Translations under genes and position numbers: made by a program
Assembly (NCBI RefSeq): GCF_000013365.1
Contig: NC_007778.1
Coordinates: 2,542,001 to 2,606,000 of the forward strand
Direction: 5' to 3'
Source of the DNA: Rhodopseudomonas palustris HaA2
GTDB taxonomy: Bacteria; Pseudomonadota; Alphaproteobacteria; Rhizobiales; Xanthobacteraceae
Length of the DNA stretch: 64,000 bases
In this document: one piece after another, positions 56,308 through 64,000 of the stretch
Layout of the letters: each line of letters opens with the position of its first letter
Position numbering within the stretch: the stretch's first letter is position 1
The notes under the pieces: model-generated
Told to the model about the DNA's origin: nothing
The model's database searches: none
The model's input: only the letters and a program-made list of their open reading frames with translations

Positions 56308-56321
56308 GGCGCCGCGCGCCG

Positions 56322-56729
56322 TCATCCCACCTTGGACAGCGTCCACTGCGCGAGCAGGCCGCCCAGCGCGCCTGCGAGCGCGGTGAGCGTTGCGCCCCAG
56401 GCGATATCGGTGAACACCATCGACCAGTCCCATTGCCGCAGGATGGCCATGTTGGTGAGTTCGTAGGTCGCGTAGCAGACCAGGCCGAACAGCGCGCCGT
56501 AGAGCGCGTTGTGCTGCCAGTCGCCGGGCGCGGCGCCGTTGACGAAGATGACGATCCCGGCGGCGAAGAGCAGATAGAACGCGATCGCCGGAGCGACGCG
56601 AGGGCTGCTCAACATCAGGTCGCCAATGTGCTGCTCGAACATCTTCTTGCCGACGCTGCCGAGAAACAGAAAATCCAGCGGCAACAGCACGACGAGAGTG
56701 GCGAGGTAGACGACCGCGTAGCGCTTCAT
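56322..56729 (-). CDS. DUF2177-family membrane protein
   Basis: A 135-residue integral membrane protein with about four hydrophobic segments: AVVYLATLVVLLPLDFLFLG, AIAFYLLFAAGIVIFVNGAA, LYGALFGLVCYATYELTNMA and the C-terminal ATLTALAGALGGLLAQW. The motif YATYELTNMA and WxxVFTDIAWG match DUF2177. The function is unknown. The ATG at 56729 has GGAG 7 bases upstream; the frame's extension to 56843 is rejected. It is convergent with the chemoreceptor gene, with stops 14 bases apart. Confidence 0.85.
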   Translation of the reverse strand: MKRYAVVYLATLVVLLPLDFLFLGSVGKKMFEQHIGDLMLSSPRVAPAIAFYLLFAAGIVIFVNGAAPGDWQHNALYGALFGLVCYATYELTNMAILRQWDWSMVFTDIAWGATLTALAGALGGLLAQWTLSKVG

Positions 56730-56873
56730 ATCGATCTCCGGTGAAGGTTCCGGGCTCAACGGCGGTGGTGCGGCTCGGTTCCCCAGGGAAACCGGGGGCG
56801 TCTGACAGCCGGAACGAACAGTCGTGGCGGTCATTGTCGACAAAACCGCGATCGTTCACCAAGGAGGCGCGAC

Positions 56874-57086
56874 ATGGGCAAGGCTTACTACGACGTCATC
56901 GGCAGCGACGACAATTGGGGCATCCGGCACGACGACGATCCGATTGGCGAATACGCCAGCAAGGAGGCCGCGTTCGAAGCGGCCTGCGCCGCGGCGTCGA
57001 ACGCGATCAAATTCGGCCACGAGGTGCGGATCACCGTGCCGGGCCAGGACGGGTCGGGCAACGCGCTGGGGACGGCCAGCAACTGA
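56874..57086 (+). CDS. Small cytoplasmic protein of unknown function (70 aa)
   Basis: A 70-residue acidic protein with no signal peptide, opening MGKAYYDVIGSDDNWGIRHD and containing a helical Ala-rich middle (KEAAFEAACAAASNAIKFG). It resembles short DUF2188-like proteins in layout (beta strand, exposed WxIR, helix, strand), but the family call is tentative. AAGGAGG at 56861-56867 lies 6 bases before the ATG, a near-perfect ribosome binding site that argues strongly for a real and well-translated gene. It faces the transglutaminase-like gene across a hairpin. Confidence 0.75.
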   Translation: MGKAYYDVIGSDDNWGIRHDDDPIGEYASKEAAFEAACAAASNAIKFGHEVRITVPGQDGSGNALGTASN

Positions 57087-57159
57087 TCGAACGAAGACCG
57101 CGATTGGCCGGGTTCGTCCCGGCCCCGTTCGTCTGCTCCGCAGCATTCATCGACACGAT

Positions 57160-57184
57160 AATGCCCGGCGCCAGGCCGGGCATT
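57160..57184. terminator. Hairpin between convergent genes, likely bidirectional terminator
   Basis: AATGCCCGGC (57160-57169) pairs exactly with GCCGGGCATT (57175-57184) over a 5-base loop. It lies between the ends of the 70-residue protein gene and the convergent transglutaminase-like gene. The outer A/T pairs would give short U-runs either way. Confidence 0.6.
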
Positions 57185-57210
57185 CTGGCGTCGATCGTCG
57201 TCTATGCAGC

Positions 57211-58077
57211 CTACGCCACCTTCGACAGCCGAGCCTGGTGTTCGGCCGCCGGTTGTTCGGTGACCTCGTGGGTGATCACTTCGAACTGCAGCAATTGCGC
57301 CGTTCCGAACGAGGTCGAGATTGCCACGTCGGCAGCGTCGCGCCCGCGCGCGATCACGATGCGGCCGATCCGCGGATGGTTGTGGCGGGCATCGAAAGTG
57401 TACCAGCGGCCTTCGAGATAGACCTCGAACCACGCCGAAAAATCCATCGGCGCCGGATCCACCGGCACGCCGATGTCGCCGAGATAGCCGGTGCAGTAGC
57501 GCGCCGGGATGTTCATGCAGCGGCACAGCGTGACGGCGAGATGCGCGAAATCGCGGCATACGCCGATGCGTTCGGAGTGCCCCTCCGACGCCGTGCGGTC
57601 GTTGCGGGCATATTGATAGCCGAATTCAATCTGATTGTGCGTGTAGTCGACGATCGCCTGCACCCGCTCCCAACCCGACGTGATGCCGCCGAACAACGAC
57701 CAGGCGAGGTTCGACAGTTTGTCGGTGTCGCAATAGCGGCTGCCGAGCAGATAGATCAGTGCATCGTCGGGCAATTCGGCGATCGGCAACTGCCGTGCGC
57801 CCGGTGCTGCCGGGTCGGGAAGGCCGGAATCCTCGATCAGGAAATCGTTGCTGATATCGATGCGTCCTGCCGGCGCGACGATGCGGGTGCAGATGTTGCC
57901 GAACATGTCGGTGAAGTCACGCGCCGGAACTTCCGGCGCGAACCGGATCTTGTGCTCGCCAATGATGTGCTGCTGCCGGGACGGATGAACGCTGAGCAGC
58001 AGGTTCATCGGGGTTTCCTGGAGGCACTGGAAGGCGATGTTGTAGCCCGCTCGAATCTTCACCGCTGTCTCCGTCAT
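57211..58077 (-). CDS. Transglutaminase-like protein with altered catalytic His position
   Basis: A 288-residue protein with an N-terminal beta domain (about residues 5-95) and a transglutaminase-like core (about 140-235). The nucleophile is in RIGVCRDFAHLAVTLCR (Cys174) and the acid in WYTFDARHNHPR (Asp229). The position usually held by His, as in HAWVEVYL, reads FSAWFEVYL (Ser214), so the classical triad is incomplete unless His232 substitutes. Relatives act as peptidases or cross-linking enzymes; a reaction cannot be assigned. No signal peptide is seen. The ATG at 58077 has no clear ribosome binding site; the longer frame to 58143 is weaker. Confidence 0.82.
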   Translation of the reverse strand: MTETAVKIRAGYNIAFQCLQETPMNLLLSVHPSRQQHIIGEHKIRFAPEVPARDFTDMFGNICTRIVAPAGRIDISNDFLIEDSGLPDPAAPGARQLPIAELPDDALIYLLGSRYCDTDKLSNLAWSLFGGITSGWERVQAIVDYTHNQIEFGYQYARNDRTASEGHSERIGVCRDFAHLAVTLCRCMNIPARYCTGYLGDIGVPVDPAPMDFSAWFEVYLEGRWYTFDARHNHPRIGRIVIARGRDAADVAISTSFGTAQLLQFEVITHEVTEQPAAEHQARLSKVA

Positions 58078-58266
58078 TGTGCGTCGATCAAAGAATTGAT
58101 CATCGACAATCCCGCAGGGCTCCTTCGGTTCCTGTCTAACCATCTGAGCCCTTGCGCAAATTTGCGGCAGAGTGGGCGTTTCCTCGCCATCGAAGGAACT
58201 GGCAGCGGCCCGCGGGACGAAGCGCCTTCGAGCTGAAGTTCCGGTCTGACGACGAGAAGCGGAACT

Positions 58267-60468
58267 CTACTCCACCAATCCGAACAGCAGGACCGATCGC
58301 GCCGTCACCTGATACGCAGCTCCGCATGCGAACTGTTCGCCGGCGGCTCCGTCCGGAAGATTGGTGTCGATCAGCAACTGCCATTTCGAGCCGTGCGGAA
58401 CCTCGGGCAGGTTGAAGTCGACCACGCCGTCGAAGGCGTTGGTGATCAGCAACACGGTGTCGTCCTCTGCGTGCCGGCGTATGCCGGTCTTCTGCGCGCG
58501 GCCGTCCAGCAACATGCCGAAGCATTTCACGTTGCCGTCTTCCCAGTGCTCGGTCTGCATCGGACCACCATTGGCGTTGATCCAGGTGACGTCGCAGACG
58601 TCGAGCGCCTCGTCGTATTGGCCCTGCAGGAAACGGCTGCGTCGCAGCGTCGGACAGGTCCGCCGCAGTTCGATCAACCGTTTGGTGAAGGTCAGGAGAT
58701 CCTGCGCGGCTGCGTCGTGGTCCCAATGCACCCAGGAGATCTCGTTGTCCTGGCAATAGGCGTTGTTGTTACCCTGCTGGGTGCGACCGAATTCGTCACC
58801 GGCGAGCAGCATCGGGGTGCCTTGCGCCAGCAGCAGCGTCGCCAGCATGTTGCGCTTCTGGCGCTCGCGCAGCGCGAGGATCGCCTCGTCGTCGGTCGGT
58901 CCCTCGGCGCCGCAATTCCACGACCGGTTGTCGGAATGACCGTCCTTCCCGTCCTCGCCGTTGGCAATGTTGTGCTTCTCGTTGTAGCTCGCCCAGTCGT
59001 TGAGCGTGAAGCCGTCATGCGCCGTGATGAAGTTGACGCTGGCCCAGGCTCGGCGGCCCTGCCGATTGAACACGTCGCCGGAGGCGGCCAGACGTGGCGC
59101 GAGGGCCGACACCGAAGCGTCGCCGCGCCAGTAGTCGCGAATCGTATCACGGAACTTGTCGTTCCATTCCGCCCAGCCGGGCGGAAATCCACCGACCTGA
59201 TAGCCGCCTGGTCCGCAATCCCACGGTTCTGCGATCAGCTTCACCGAGCTCAGCATCGGGTCCTGATTGACCGCCTTGAGGAACCCGCTCTGGTCGTCGA
59301 AGCCGTGAACCTCGCGGGCCAGGATGGTGCCGAGATCGAAGCGGAATCCGTCGATGTGCATCTCGCCGGCCCAGTAGCGAAGCGAGTCGGTGACCATCTG
59401 GATCACGCGCGGATGCGTGAGGTTGACGGTGTTGCCGGTGCCGGTGTCGTTGATGTAATAGCGCTCCTGCTCCGGCAGCAGGCGATAGTAGCTGGCGTTG
59501 TCGATGCCTTTGAATGACAGCGTCGGGCCGAGTTCGTTGCCCTCGGCGGTGTGGTTGTAGACGACGTCGAGGATCACCGCGAGGCCGACGTCGTGCAGCC
59601 GCGCCACCATCTCCTTGAATTCGCGCAGGCTGTTCGGCACGTCCGCCGCGTAGCGCGGATCGGGCGCGAAGAAGCCGATGGTGTTGTAACCCCAATAGTT
59701 CACCAGCTTCTTGTCGAGCAGATAGCTGTCGTTGACGAAGGTGTGGATCGGCAGCAGCTCGACGGCGGTGACGCCGAGTGCGGCGATGTAGTCCACCACC
59801 GGCTGGCTGCCGAAGCCGGCATAGGTTCCGCGCAGATGTTCCGGCACCTCCGGATGCAGCTTGGTGAAACCCTTGACGTGGGTTTCGTAGACGATGGTCT
59901 GATCCCACGGCACGAATTTGCGGCCGGGCTCGCCCTTCCAGTCGAAGCCCGGATCGACGACGACGCATTTCGGCACGAACGCCGCGGAGTCGCGTTCGTC
60001 GAAGGTGGTGTCGTCGCAGGTTTCCATCTGATAGCCGAACACCGCCGGGTCCCACTTCAGCTCGCCGGCGTGCGCGCGTGCGTAAGGGTCGAGCAGCAGC
60101 TTGTTCGGGTTGAAGCGGTGACCGTTCTCCGGCTCGTAGGGGCCGTGCACACGATAGCCGTAGAACGTGCCGGGGCCGATATCAGGTATGTAGCCGTGGA
60201 AGACTTCGTCGGTGTACTCGGGCAACTCGATCCGGCGCTCGGTGTCGCCGTCGAACAGGCAGACCTCGACCTTGGTGGCGTTTGCCGAGAACAGCGCGAA
60301 GTTGGTGCCTTCGCCATCCCAGCAGGCGCCGAGCGGGTAGGGCAAGCCTTCGCGTACGTTGCCGGTCTCGTTGATGATCTTGTAGGCCGGCGCGGGTTTC
60401 GGCGGCTGCTTCGATTCGGCGGTCGCCGCAGTGGTCGGCGGCGGCGGATCGAGAGTGTCGGTGGTCAT
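58267..60468 (-). CDS. glgX: Glycogen debranching enzyme GlgX (GH13 isoamylase type)
   Basis: A 733-residue glycoside hydrolase that removes alpha-1,6 branches from phosphorylase-limited glycogen. An N-terminal CBM48-like domain (about residues 38-130, YPLGACWDGEGTNFALFSAN) precedes the GH13 barrel. The barrel has DVVYNHTAEGNELGP (about 301-315), the nucleophile Asp378 in GFRFDLGTIL, the acid/base Glu414 in LIAEPWDCGPGGYQ and the transition-state Asp485 in FITAHDGFTLNDW. Length and motifs match GlgX/TreX. The ATG at 60468 has a G-rich stretch about 7 bases upstream; the frame's extension to 60606 is rejected. No other glycogen gene is in the window. Confidence 0.95.
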   Translation of the reverse strand: MTTDTLDPPPPTTAATAESKQPPKPAPAYKIINETGNVREGLPYPLGACWDGEGTNFALFSANATKVEVCLFDGDTERRIELPEYTDEVFHGYIPDIGPGTFYGYRVHGPYEPENGHRFNPNKLLLDPYARAHAGELKWDPAVFGYQMETCDDTTFDERDSAAFVPKCVVVDPGFDWKGEPGRKFVPWDQTIVYETHVKGFTKLHPEVPEHLRGTYAGFGSQPVVDYIAALGVTAVELLPIHTFVNDSYLLDKKLVNYWGYNTIGFFAPDPRYAADVPNSLREFKEMVARLHDVGLAVILDVVYNHTAEGNELGPTLSFKGIDNASYYRLLPEQERYYINDTGTGNTVNLTHPRVIQMVTDSLRYWAGEMHIDGFRFDLGTILAREVHGFDDQSGFLKAVNQDPMLSSVKLIAEPWDCGPGGYQVGGFPPGWAEWNDKFRDTIRDYWRGDASVSALAPRLAASGDVFNRQGRRAWASVNFITAHDGFTLNDWASYNEKHNIANGEDGKDGHSDNRSWNCGAEGPTDDEAILALRERQKRNMLATLLLAQGTPMLLAGDEFGRTQQGNNNAYCQDNEISWVHWDHDAAAQDLLTFTKRLIELRRTCPTLRRSRFLQGQYDEALDVCDVTWINANGGPMQTEHWEDGNVKCFGMLLDGRAQKTGIRRHAEDDTVLLITNAFDGVVDFNLPEVPHGSKWQLLIDTNLPDGAAGEQFACGAAYQVTARSVLLFGLVE

Positions 60469-60640
60469 CGTCGCGCCCCCGGATGCTGCCGCGTTGTCAC
60501 GCAGGCGGCCGTGTGCGCCGCCGATGCCGATCGATCTCTCATGATGTCGTCCCCCATTCTGTCGACCGCGATAATGCCGCAGCCCCGCTTCGGTTCCATG
60601 ACTCACGGACAGGGAGGATCCGCGCAGATACCAGACATCA

Positions 60641-60674
60641 AACGGCCCGGCGCCGCATCGCGGGCCGGGCCGTT
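60641..60674 (-). terminator. Terminator-like hairpin after the DUF892/DUF4142 operon
   Basis: AACGGCCCGGC (60641-60651) pairs exactly with GCCGGGCCGTT (60664-60674) over a 12-base loop. On the - strand it follows the DUF4142 stop by about 20 bases and is followed by TTTGAT, a weak U-run. Confidence 0.6.
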
Positions 60675-60693
60675 GATCGAGAATGCGTGTGGC

Positions 60694-61254
60694 TTACTTG
60701 CTGGATTTCGAGGTGGTCGTGCTGTGCTGCTTCTCGAGGTTCTGCGCCATGTCGAGGTGGTGCTTCAGCGCGGGCAGGGTCTGGCCGGCCCAGTTCTTCA
60801 GTTCGGCGTTCTCGCCGCCGCGCGCGTAGCGGTCGAACAGCGAGACGGCGTCCTTGTGGGCGCCGACCTGCTGGTCGATGAAGGTCTCGCTGAACTCGGC
60901 GCCGGTGGAGGTCTTCAGCTTCTCGAGTTTGCTCTGATGGGCGTCGTCGAGCGCGGTCGGCAACTGGGCCGTGACCTTTCCGCCCGATACCAGCGACTTC
61001 AACTCGGTGCTGGTCTTGGTATGGTCGGCGACCATCTGCTTGGCGAAGGCCTTCTCGGCGGCGTTGCCCTTGGCCTCGGCAAGCTTGTTCGACTGGATTT
61101 CGAACATATCGCTGATCGCCGCCTGCTTGACGAAGTCGGCGGTGGACGGCGCGACGCCGAGGACGGAGTTGACGCCGGTCTTCTCGGTGATCGATTGCGC
61201 CAGGGCCGGCGAGGCCAGCAACAGGCATCCAAGAATGATTGCGGTGCGTTTCAT
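60694..61254 (-). CDS. DUF4142-family exported protein
   Basis: A 186-residue exported helical protein with a signal peptide (MKRTAIILGCLLLASPALAQ). The DUF4142 domain follows (about residues 38-172, DFVKQAAISDMFEIQSNKLA and AFAKQMVADHTKTSTELKSL). This family has a ferritin-like four-helix layout; its biochemical role is unknown and it is often found with stress or biofilm genes. The last 12 residues are Ser/Thr/Lys-rich. AAGGA lies about 8 bases before the ATG. It starts 11 bases after the DUF892 stop, so both are likely one operon. Confidence 0.88.
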   Translation of the reverse strand: MKRTAIILGCLLLASPALAQSITEKTGVNSVLGVAPSTADFVKQAAISDMFEIQSNKLAEAKGNAAEKAFAKQMVADHTKTSTELKSLVSGGKVTAQLPTALDDAHQSKLEKLKTSTGAEFSETFIDQQVGAHKDAVSLFDRYARGGENAELKNWAGQTLPALKHHLDMAQNLEKQHSTTTSKSSK

Positions 61255-61265
61255 CGAATGATCCT

Positions 61266-61775
61266 TCAGCTTGCGGCCTTGCGATTGACGCCCTTCCGGA
61301 GCGCCACGGTGTTGAGCTTGGTGTTGGCCGCTTTTTCCTCGTTCAGATTCGTGGTCAGGAAGCGGACGATGTCGTCGTGGCCGAGTTCTTCGGCCCAGGC
61401 GATCAGCGTGCCGTAACGCGCGATCTCGTAGTGCTCGACCGCCTGCGCATTGGCGACGATCGCGGCGTCGAGCACGCTCTTGTCGGCGATCTCGCTCGAG
61501 GTCGCGTTGGCCTCCTTGATCAGTCCGTCGATCGCCGGGCAATCGGTGCCCGACGGGGTCTCGCCCAGCTTCTTGAACGCCTGGTCGAGCCGCTCGATCT
61601 GCTTGTGGGTCTCTTCGAGATGCGCCTTGAGGCCCTGCGAGAGATCGCGGTTGGTCGCTTGCTCGATCATCGTCGGCAGTGCCTTGATGATCTGCTGCTC
61701 GGCGTAATAGATGTCGCGCAGGCCATGCAGCAGCATGTCGTCCATGGTCTGGATATCCTTGGTGAACAGGCCCAT
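61266..61775 (-). CDS. DUF892 (YciE-type) ferritin-like protein
   Basis: A 169-residue cytoplasmic four-helix-bundle protein of the DUF892/YciE family. It starts MGLFTKDIQTMDDMLLHGLR and contains ferritin-like Glu/His motifs (DIYYAEQQIIKALP, HLEETHKQIERLD, and EHYEIARYGTLIAWAEELG) that could bind a di-metal centre. YciE proteins are induced by stress and are linked to metal or oxidative resistance; the exact reaction is not known. I use the ATG at 61775, which has GGAGG 6 bases upstream, rather than the longer frame to 61814. It is the first gene of an operon with the DUF4142 gene. Confidence 0.9.
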   Translation of the reverse strand: MGLFTKDIQTMDDMLLHGLRDIYYAEQQIIKALPTMIEQATNRDLSQGLKAHLEETHKQIERLDQAFKKLGETPSGTDCPAIDGLIKEANATSSEIADKSVLDAAIVANAQAVEHYEIARYGTLIAWAEELGHDDIVRFLTTNLNEEKAANTKLNTVALRKGVNRKAAS

Positions 61776-61979
61776 CGTCGCCTCCGTCTGGGTTTGGGAG
61801 CTGGTTTCCTGCACAACTGGAACGGGACGTTTCGGTTCCTCGCGCCGCGCCGCGCCGCGCGGGTGTCGGCGTTCGCGTTCGACCGCCGCGGCGGCGGCCC
61901 GGGACCGACGCGCGATCGGCCGAATTGACCCGGCGCGGGGTGTTGAGGCCGGCCGGCGAGCATGTTAGGGAACGGCTGC

Positions 61980-62053
61980 GCGGGTGTAGCTCAATGGTAG
62001 AGCAGCAGCCTTCCAAGCTGAATACGAGGGTTCGATTCCCTTCACCCGCTCCA
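61980..62053 (+). tRNA. tRNA-Gly (anticodon TCC)
   Basis: A 74-base cloverleaf. The acceptor stem GCGGGTG (61980-61986) pairs with CACCCGC (62043-62049). The D-arm is GCTCAATGGTAGAGC. The anticodon loop CTTCCAA carries TCC at 62012-62014. The T-arm is GAGGGTTCGATTCCCTT, and the CCA is encoded (62051-62053). It reads GGA (and GGG) glycine codons. The end of the gene is repeated in tandem just downstream. Confidence 0.97.
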
Positions 62054-62074
62054 GTTTTCCACCCGCTCCAGTTT
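62043..62074 (+). repeat. Tandem duplication of the tRNA-Gly 3' end
   Basis: CACCCGCTCCAGTTT occurs at 62043-62057 and again at 62060-62074, a 17-base period. The first copy includes the acceptor 3' strand and CCA. Such copies can mark old attachment sites of integrative elements or simple slippage. Confidence 0.7.
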
Positions 62075-62465
62075 AAATCGGCGATTTGGCGGCCATCGAT
62101 CGCGGTGGACAGCCGGCCCGAGCGATATCACCCGAGCGCGAAGCCGAGCAGCAGAGCGACCAGCAGCATCACGCTGCTGCCGCCGATCGGCCCTGGGGCG
62201 GCACGATGGCACCGGGCGGGGTGCGGGTGAATCCCGCGCCGGACGCATGTTCGTCGACCACGGCAACCGACGCCGCTGTCGCGCGACCGGCGGTGCCGAG
62301 CTGACTGAGCTTGGCATTGAAATTGAATCATCTCTGCGAGTTGAAGGAGCCTCTGCGTCGTCCTGACGCAACGCCGCGAGCTGCATAAGACTCGTGGCGT
62401 CGGAAACAAGCAGGGATGGCCTGCTATATCTCGCAGCCGGCAGATTCGCCGATCGGAGCATGTTT
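62054..62465. other. Intergenic region between tRNA-Gly and the dehydrogenase gene
   Basis: Apart from the tandem copy of the tRNA end (62060-62074), this 412-base region holds only doubtful small ORFs. On the - strand, 62128-62180 would encode a hydrophobic tail (GGSSVMLLVALLLGFALG). A plausible partner reading frame lies just upstream in another frame, so a decayed small membrane-protein gene is possible. Confidence 0.4.
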
Positions 62466-63476
62466 ATGAAAGTCGCGGTATTCAACACCAAACCCTACGA
62501 TCGGCAGTTTCTGACGGCGGCCAACACCAAGGACGGGGACAGGCACGAATTGCGCTTTCTCGAGCCGCGGCTCGGTCTGGATACGGCGCAACTCAGTGGC
62601 AATGCCGATGCGATCTGCGCTTTCGTCAACGACGGGCTCGACCGATCGATTCTGGAAAGGCTGAAAGACAACGGCGTCCGATTGGTGGCGCTGCGCTGCG
62701 CCGGCTTCAACAATGTGGACCTGTTGGCCGCGCGCGATCTCGAGATCACGGTGGCGCGGGTGCCGGCCTATTCACCGTCCGCCGTGGCGGAGCACACGGT
62801 CGCGCTGATCCTGTCCCTCAACCGCAGAATTCACCGCGCCCATGCGCGCGTGCGCGAAGGCAATTTCGCCCTGGATGGATTGCTCGGATTCGATCTCAGG
62901 GGACGCAGCATCGGCATCGTCGGCACCGGCAACATTGGCCTGTGCCTGGCCGGCATCATGACGGGATTCGGCTGTCGCGTGCTGGGCTTCGATCCCCGGC
63001 CCAATCCTGCCTTCGAGGCGCTCGGCGGGCGTCTCGTCGGCCTGGAGGAGTTGCTGTCCGAGTCCGACATCGTCTCGCTGCATTGCCCGCTGACCCCGGA
63101 CACCCGTCACATGATCGATGAGACCTCGATCGCCAAGATGAAGCCGGGCGTGATGCTGATCAACACCGGACGCGGGGCGCTGATCGATACGCGGGCGGTG
63201 ATTCAAGGATTGAAGAACAAGAAGATCGGTTTTCTCGGACTCGACGTCTATGAGGAGGAGAGCGATCTGTTCTTCGAAAACCTGTCCGGGCAGATCATTC
63301 AGGACGATGATTTTGCGCGATTGCTGACATTTCCCAATGTGCTGATCACCGGTCACCAGGCCTTCTTCACGCAGGAGGCTTTGATGGAGATCGCCGATAC
63401 GACGATCCGGAATATCTCTCAATTCGAACTGACTGGACAGGCGGCGCATCCGATCTCGTTGGAATTGCGTGTCTGA
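62466..63476 (+). CDS. ldhA: D-2-hydroxyacid dehydrogenase (D-lactate dehydrogenase type)
   Basis: A 336-residue NAD-dependent dehydrogenase that would interconvert pyruvate and D-lactate or a related 2-keto acid. The Rossmann motif is [11 protein letters not shown] (Gly153, Gly155, Gly158). Catalytic residues are Arg236 ([10 protein letters not shown]), an acidic residue near 263 ([13 protein letters not shown]) and His297 ([12 protein letters not shown]). The last motif and the length match the LdhA subgroup. The ATG at 62466 is preferred over the ATG at 62460 because GGAG at 62455-62458 is 7 bases away. The lactate permease gene starts 2 bases after the stop, so the pair probably handles lactate uptake and oxidation or export. 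Confidence 0.88.
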   Translation: MKVAVFNTKPYDRQFLTAANTKDGDRHELRFLEPRLGLDTAQLSGNADAICAFVNDGLDRSILERLKDNGVRLVALRCAGFNNVDLLAARDLEITVARVPAYSPSAVAEHTVALILSLNRRIHRAHARVREGNFALDGLLGFDLRGRSIGIVGTGNIGLCLAGIMTGFGCRVLGFDPRPNPAFEALGGRLVGLEELLSESDIVSLHCPLTPDTRHMIDETSIAKMKPGVMLINTGRGALIDTRAVIQGLKNKKIGFLGLDVYEEESDLFFENLSGQIIQDDDFARLLTFPNVLITGHQAFFTQEALMEIADTTIRNISQFELTGQAAHPISLELRV

Positions 63477-63478
63477 AC

Positions 63479-64000
63479 GTGACCGAGCTGCTCGCGCTGC
63501 TTCCGATCCTGATCCTGCTGCTGTGCATGGTCGGATTTGGCTGGACCGCGGCCCGTTCCGGCATGATCAGCGCCGCCGCGGGTCTCGGTGTCGCATCATG
63601 GGCGTTTCAGCCGGCACCCGGCATCATGGCGGTCGTCGGCCCTTTGGCAGAAGCGGTGTTCACCGCCGCGACGATTCTGTGGATCATCTTTCCGGCGCTC
63701 GCGCTGCACGAATTCCAGATGCGTTCCGGCGCGTCGGACCGGATCGGCGCCTGGCTCGTGTCGATTTCGGACAAGCGGGAAGTGCTTGCGCTGCTGCTGG
63801 CCTGGTTCTTCGCCTTGCTGCTGGAAGGTGCGGCCGGGTTCGGCACGCCGGTGGCCCTGGTGGCTCCGATGCTGGTGACGCTCGGCTTCTCGCCGGAGCG
63901 TTCGCTGCTGCTGGCGCTGATCGGCCATGCGGCCGGGGTATCGTTCGGCGCGGTCGGCACTCCGATGCTGCCGCTGTTGGAGGTGCTCACGGTCGATCCA
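63479..64000 (+). CDS. lctP: L-lactate permease (LctP family), cut by window end
   Basis: The first 174 residues of a multi-pass inner-membrane lactate/glycolate permease, starting with a GTG at 63479, two bases after the dehydrogenase stop. Hydrophobic helices alternate with LctP-family motifs: LWIIFPALALHEFQMRSG, LLEGAAGFGTPVALVAPML and LIGHAAGVSFGAVGTPMLPL. The gene runs off the right edge, and the full protein is normally over 500 residues. Tight linkage to a D-lactate-dehydrogenase-type gene supports a lactate transport and metabolism operon. Confidence 0.9.
   Translation, partial: MTELLALLPILILLLCMVGFGWTAARSGMISAAAGLGVASWAFQPAPGIMAVVGPLAEAVFTAATILWIIFPALALHEFQMRSGASDRIGAWLVSISDKREVLALLLAWFFALLLEGAAGFGTPVALVAPMLVTLGFSPERSLLLALIGHAAGVSFGAVGTPMLPLLEVLTVDP

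Noticed and set aside
61255-62016. Upstream extension of the DUF4142 frame through the DUF892 gene
   Set aside because: It overlaps a well-supported ferritin-like gene, and a signal peptide with a ribosome binding site starts at 61254.

Overview
The window is a GC-rich stretch of chromosome that reads like a Hyphomicrobiales alphaproteobacterium of the Rhodopseudomonas/Bradyrhizobium type. This is inferred from base composition, codon usage, a typical alphaproteobacterial tRNA-Gly(TCC), and families common in that group (DUF3739 haemagglutinin, DUF5801 adhesin, LapG-type BTLCP protease). No CRISPR array, insertion sequence, integrase or rRNA is visible. Two giant surface-protein genes (about 12.0 kb and 17.3 kb) make up close to half of the sequence.

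Region 1 (1-15938, + strand): a lytic transglycosylase cut by the left edge and a small secreted protein. These are followed by a translationally coupled cell-surface-signalling set: an STN-domain protein with no beta-barrel, an ECF sigma factor and a FecR-type anti-sigma. Then comes a 4009-residue filamentous-haemagglutinin-like two-partner-secretion exoprotein. The arrangement recalls the PUMA3 (VreA-VreI-VreR) system of Pseudomonas aeruginosa, which controls a TpsA exoprotein. No TpsB transporter is in view.

Region 2 (16221-26392): an efflux island. MacA-MacB and a TetR regulator lie on the - strand. A divergent AcrA-AcrB-OprM-like RND pump lies on the + strand. The tetR/RND intergenic region carries a perfect 7-6-7 inverted repeat that overlaps promoter-like elements on both strands, a good candidate TetR operator.

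Region 3 (26705-51350, + strand): a Lap-type adhesin locus. It contains a TolC-like outer membrane protein, a LapB-like ABC exporter, a LapC-like HlyD adaptor, a LapG-like periplasmic cysteine protease, a small secreted protein of unknown function, an AT-rich leader, and a 5760-residue RTX adhesin. The adhesin has a PAAG motif at residues 119-122, where LapG cuts LapA-type proteins. It also has about 18 DUF5801 repeats, an internal and a terminal RTX block, cadherin-like/VCBS domains, a C-type-lectin-like domain and a nested jelly-roll-like insert. It ends at a strong bidirectional terminator. No LapD c-di-GMP receptor is present.

Region 4 (51438-64000): envelope and housekeeping genes. They include a secreted hypothetical protein, an M50 site-2 protease divergent from a membrane-anchored HtrA/DegS-like protease, a chemoreceptor, a DUF2177 membrane protein and a 70-residue small protein. 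Further on are a transglutaminase-like protein, GlgX, a YciE/DUF4142 stress-type pair, tRNA-Gly(TCC) with a duplicated 3' end, a D-lactate-dehydrogenase-like enzyme, and an L-lactate permease cut by the right edge.

Taken together, the window suggests a surface and envelope programme. Two secretion systems deploy huge adhesins, each with its own control layer (surface signalling for the TpsA, periplasmic proteolysis for the RTX adhesin). Between them sit pumps and proteases that could share outer membrane or regulatory parts.
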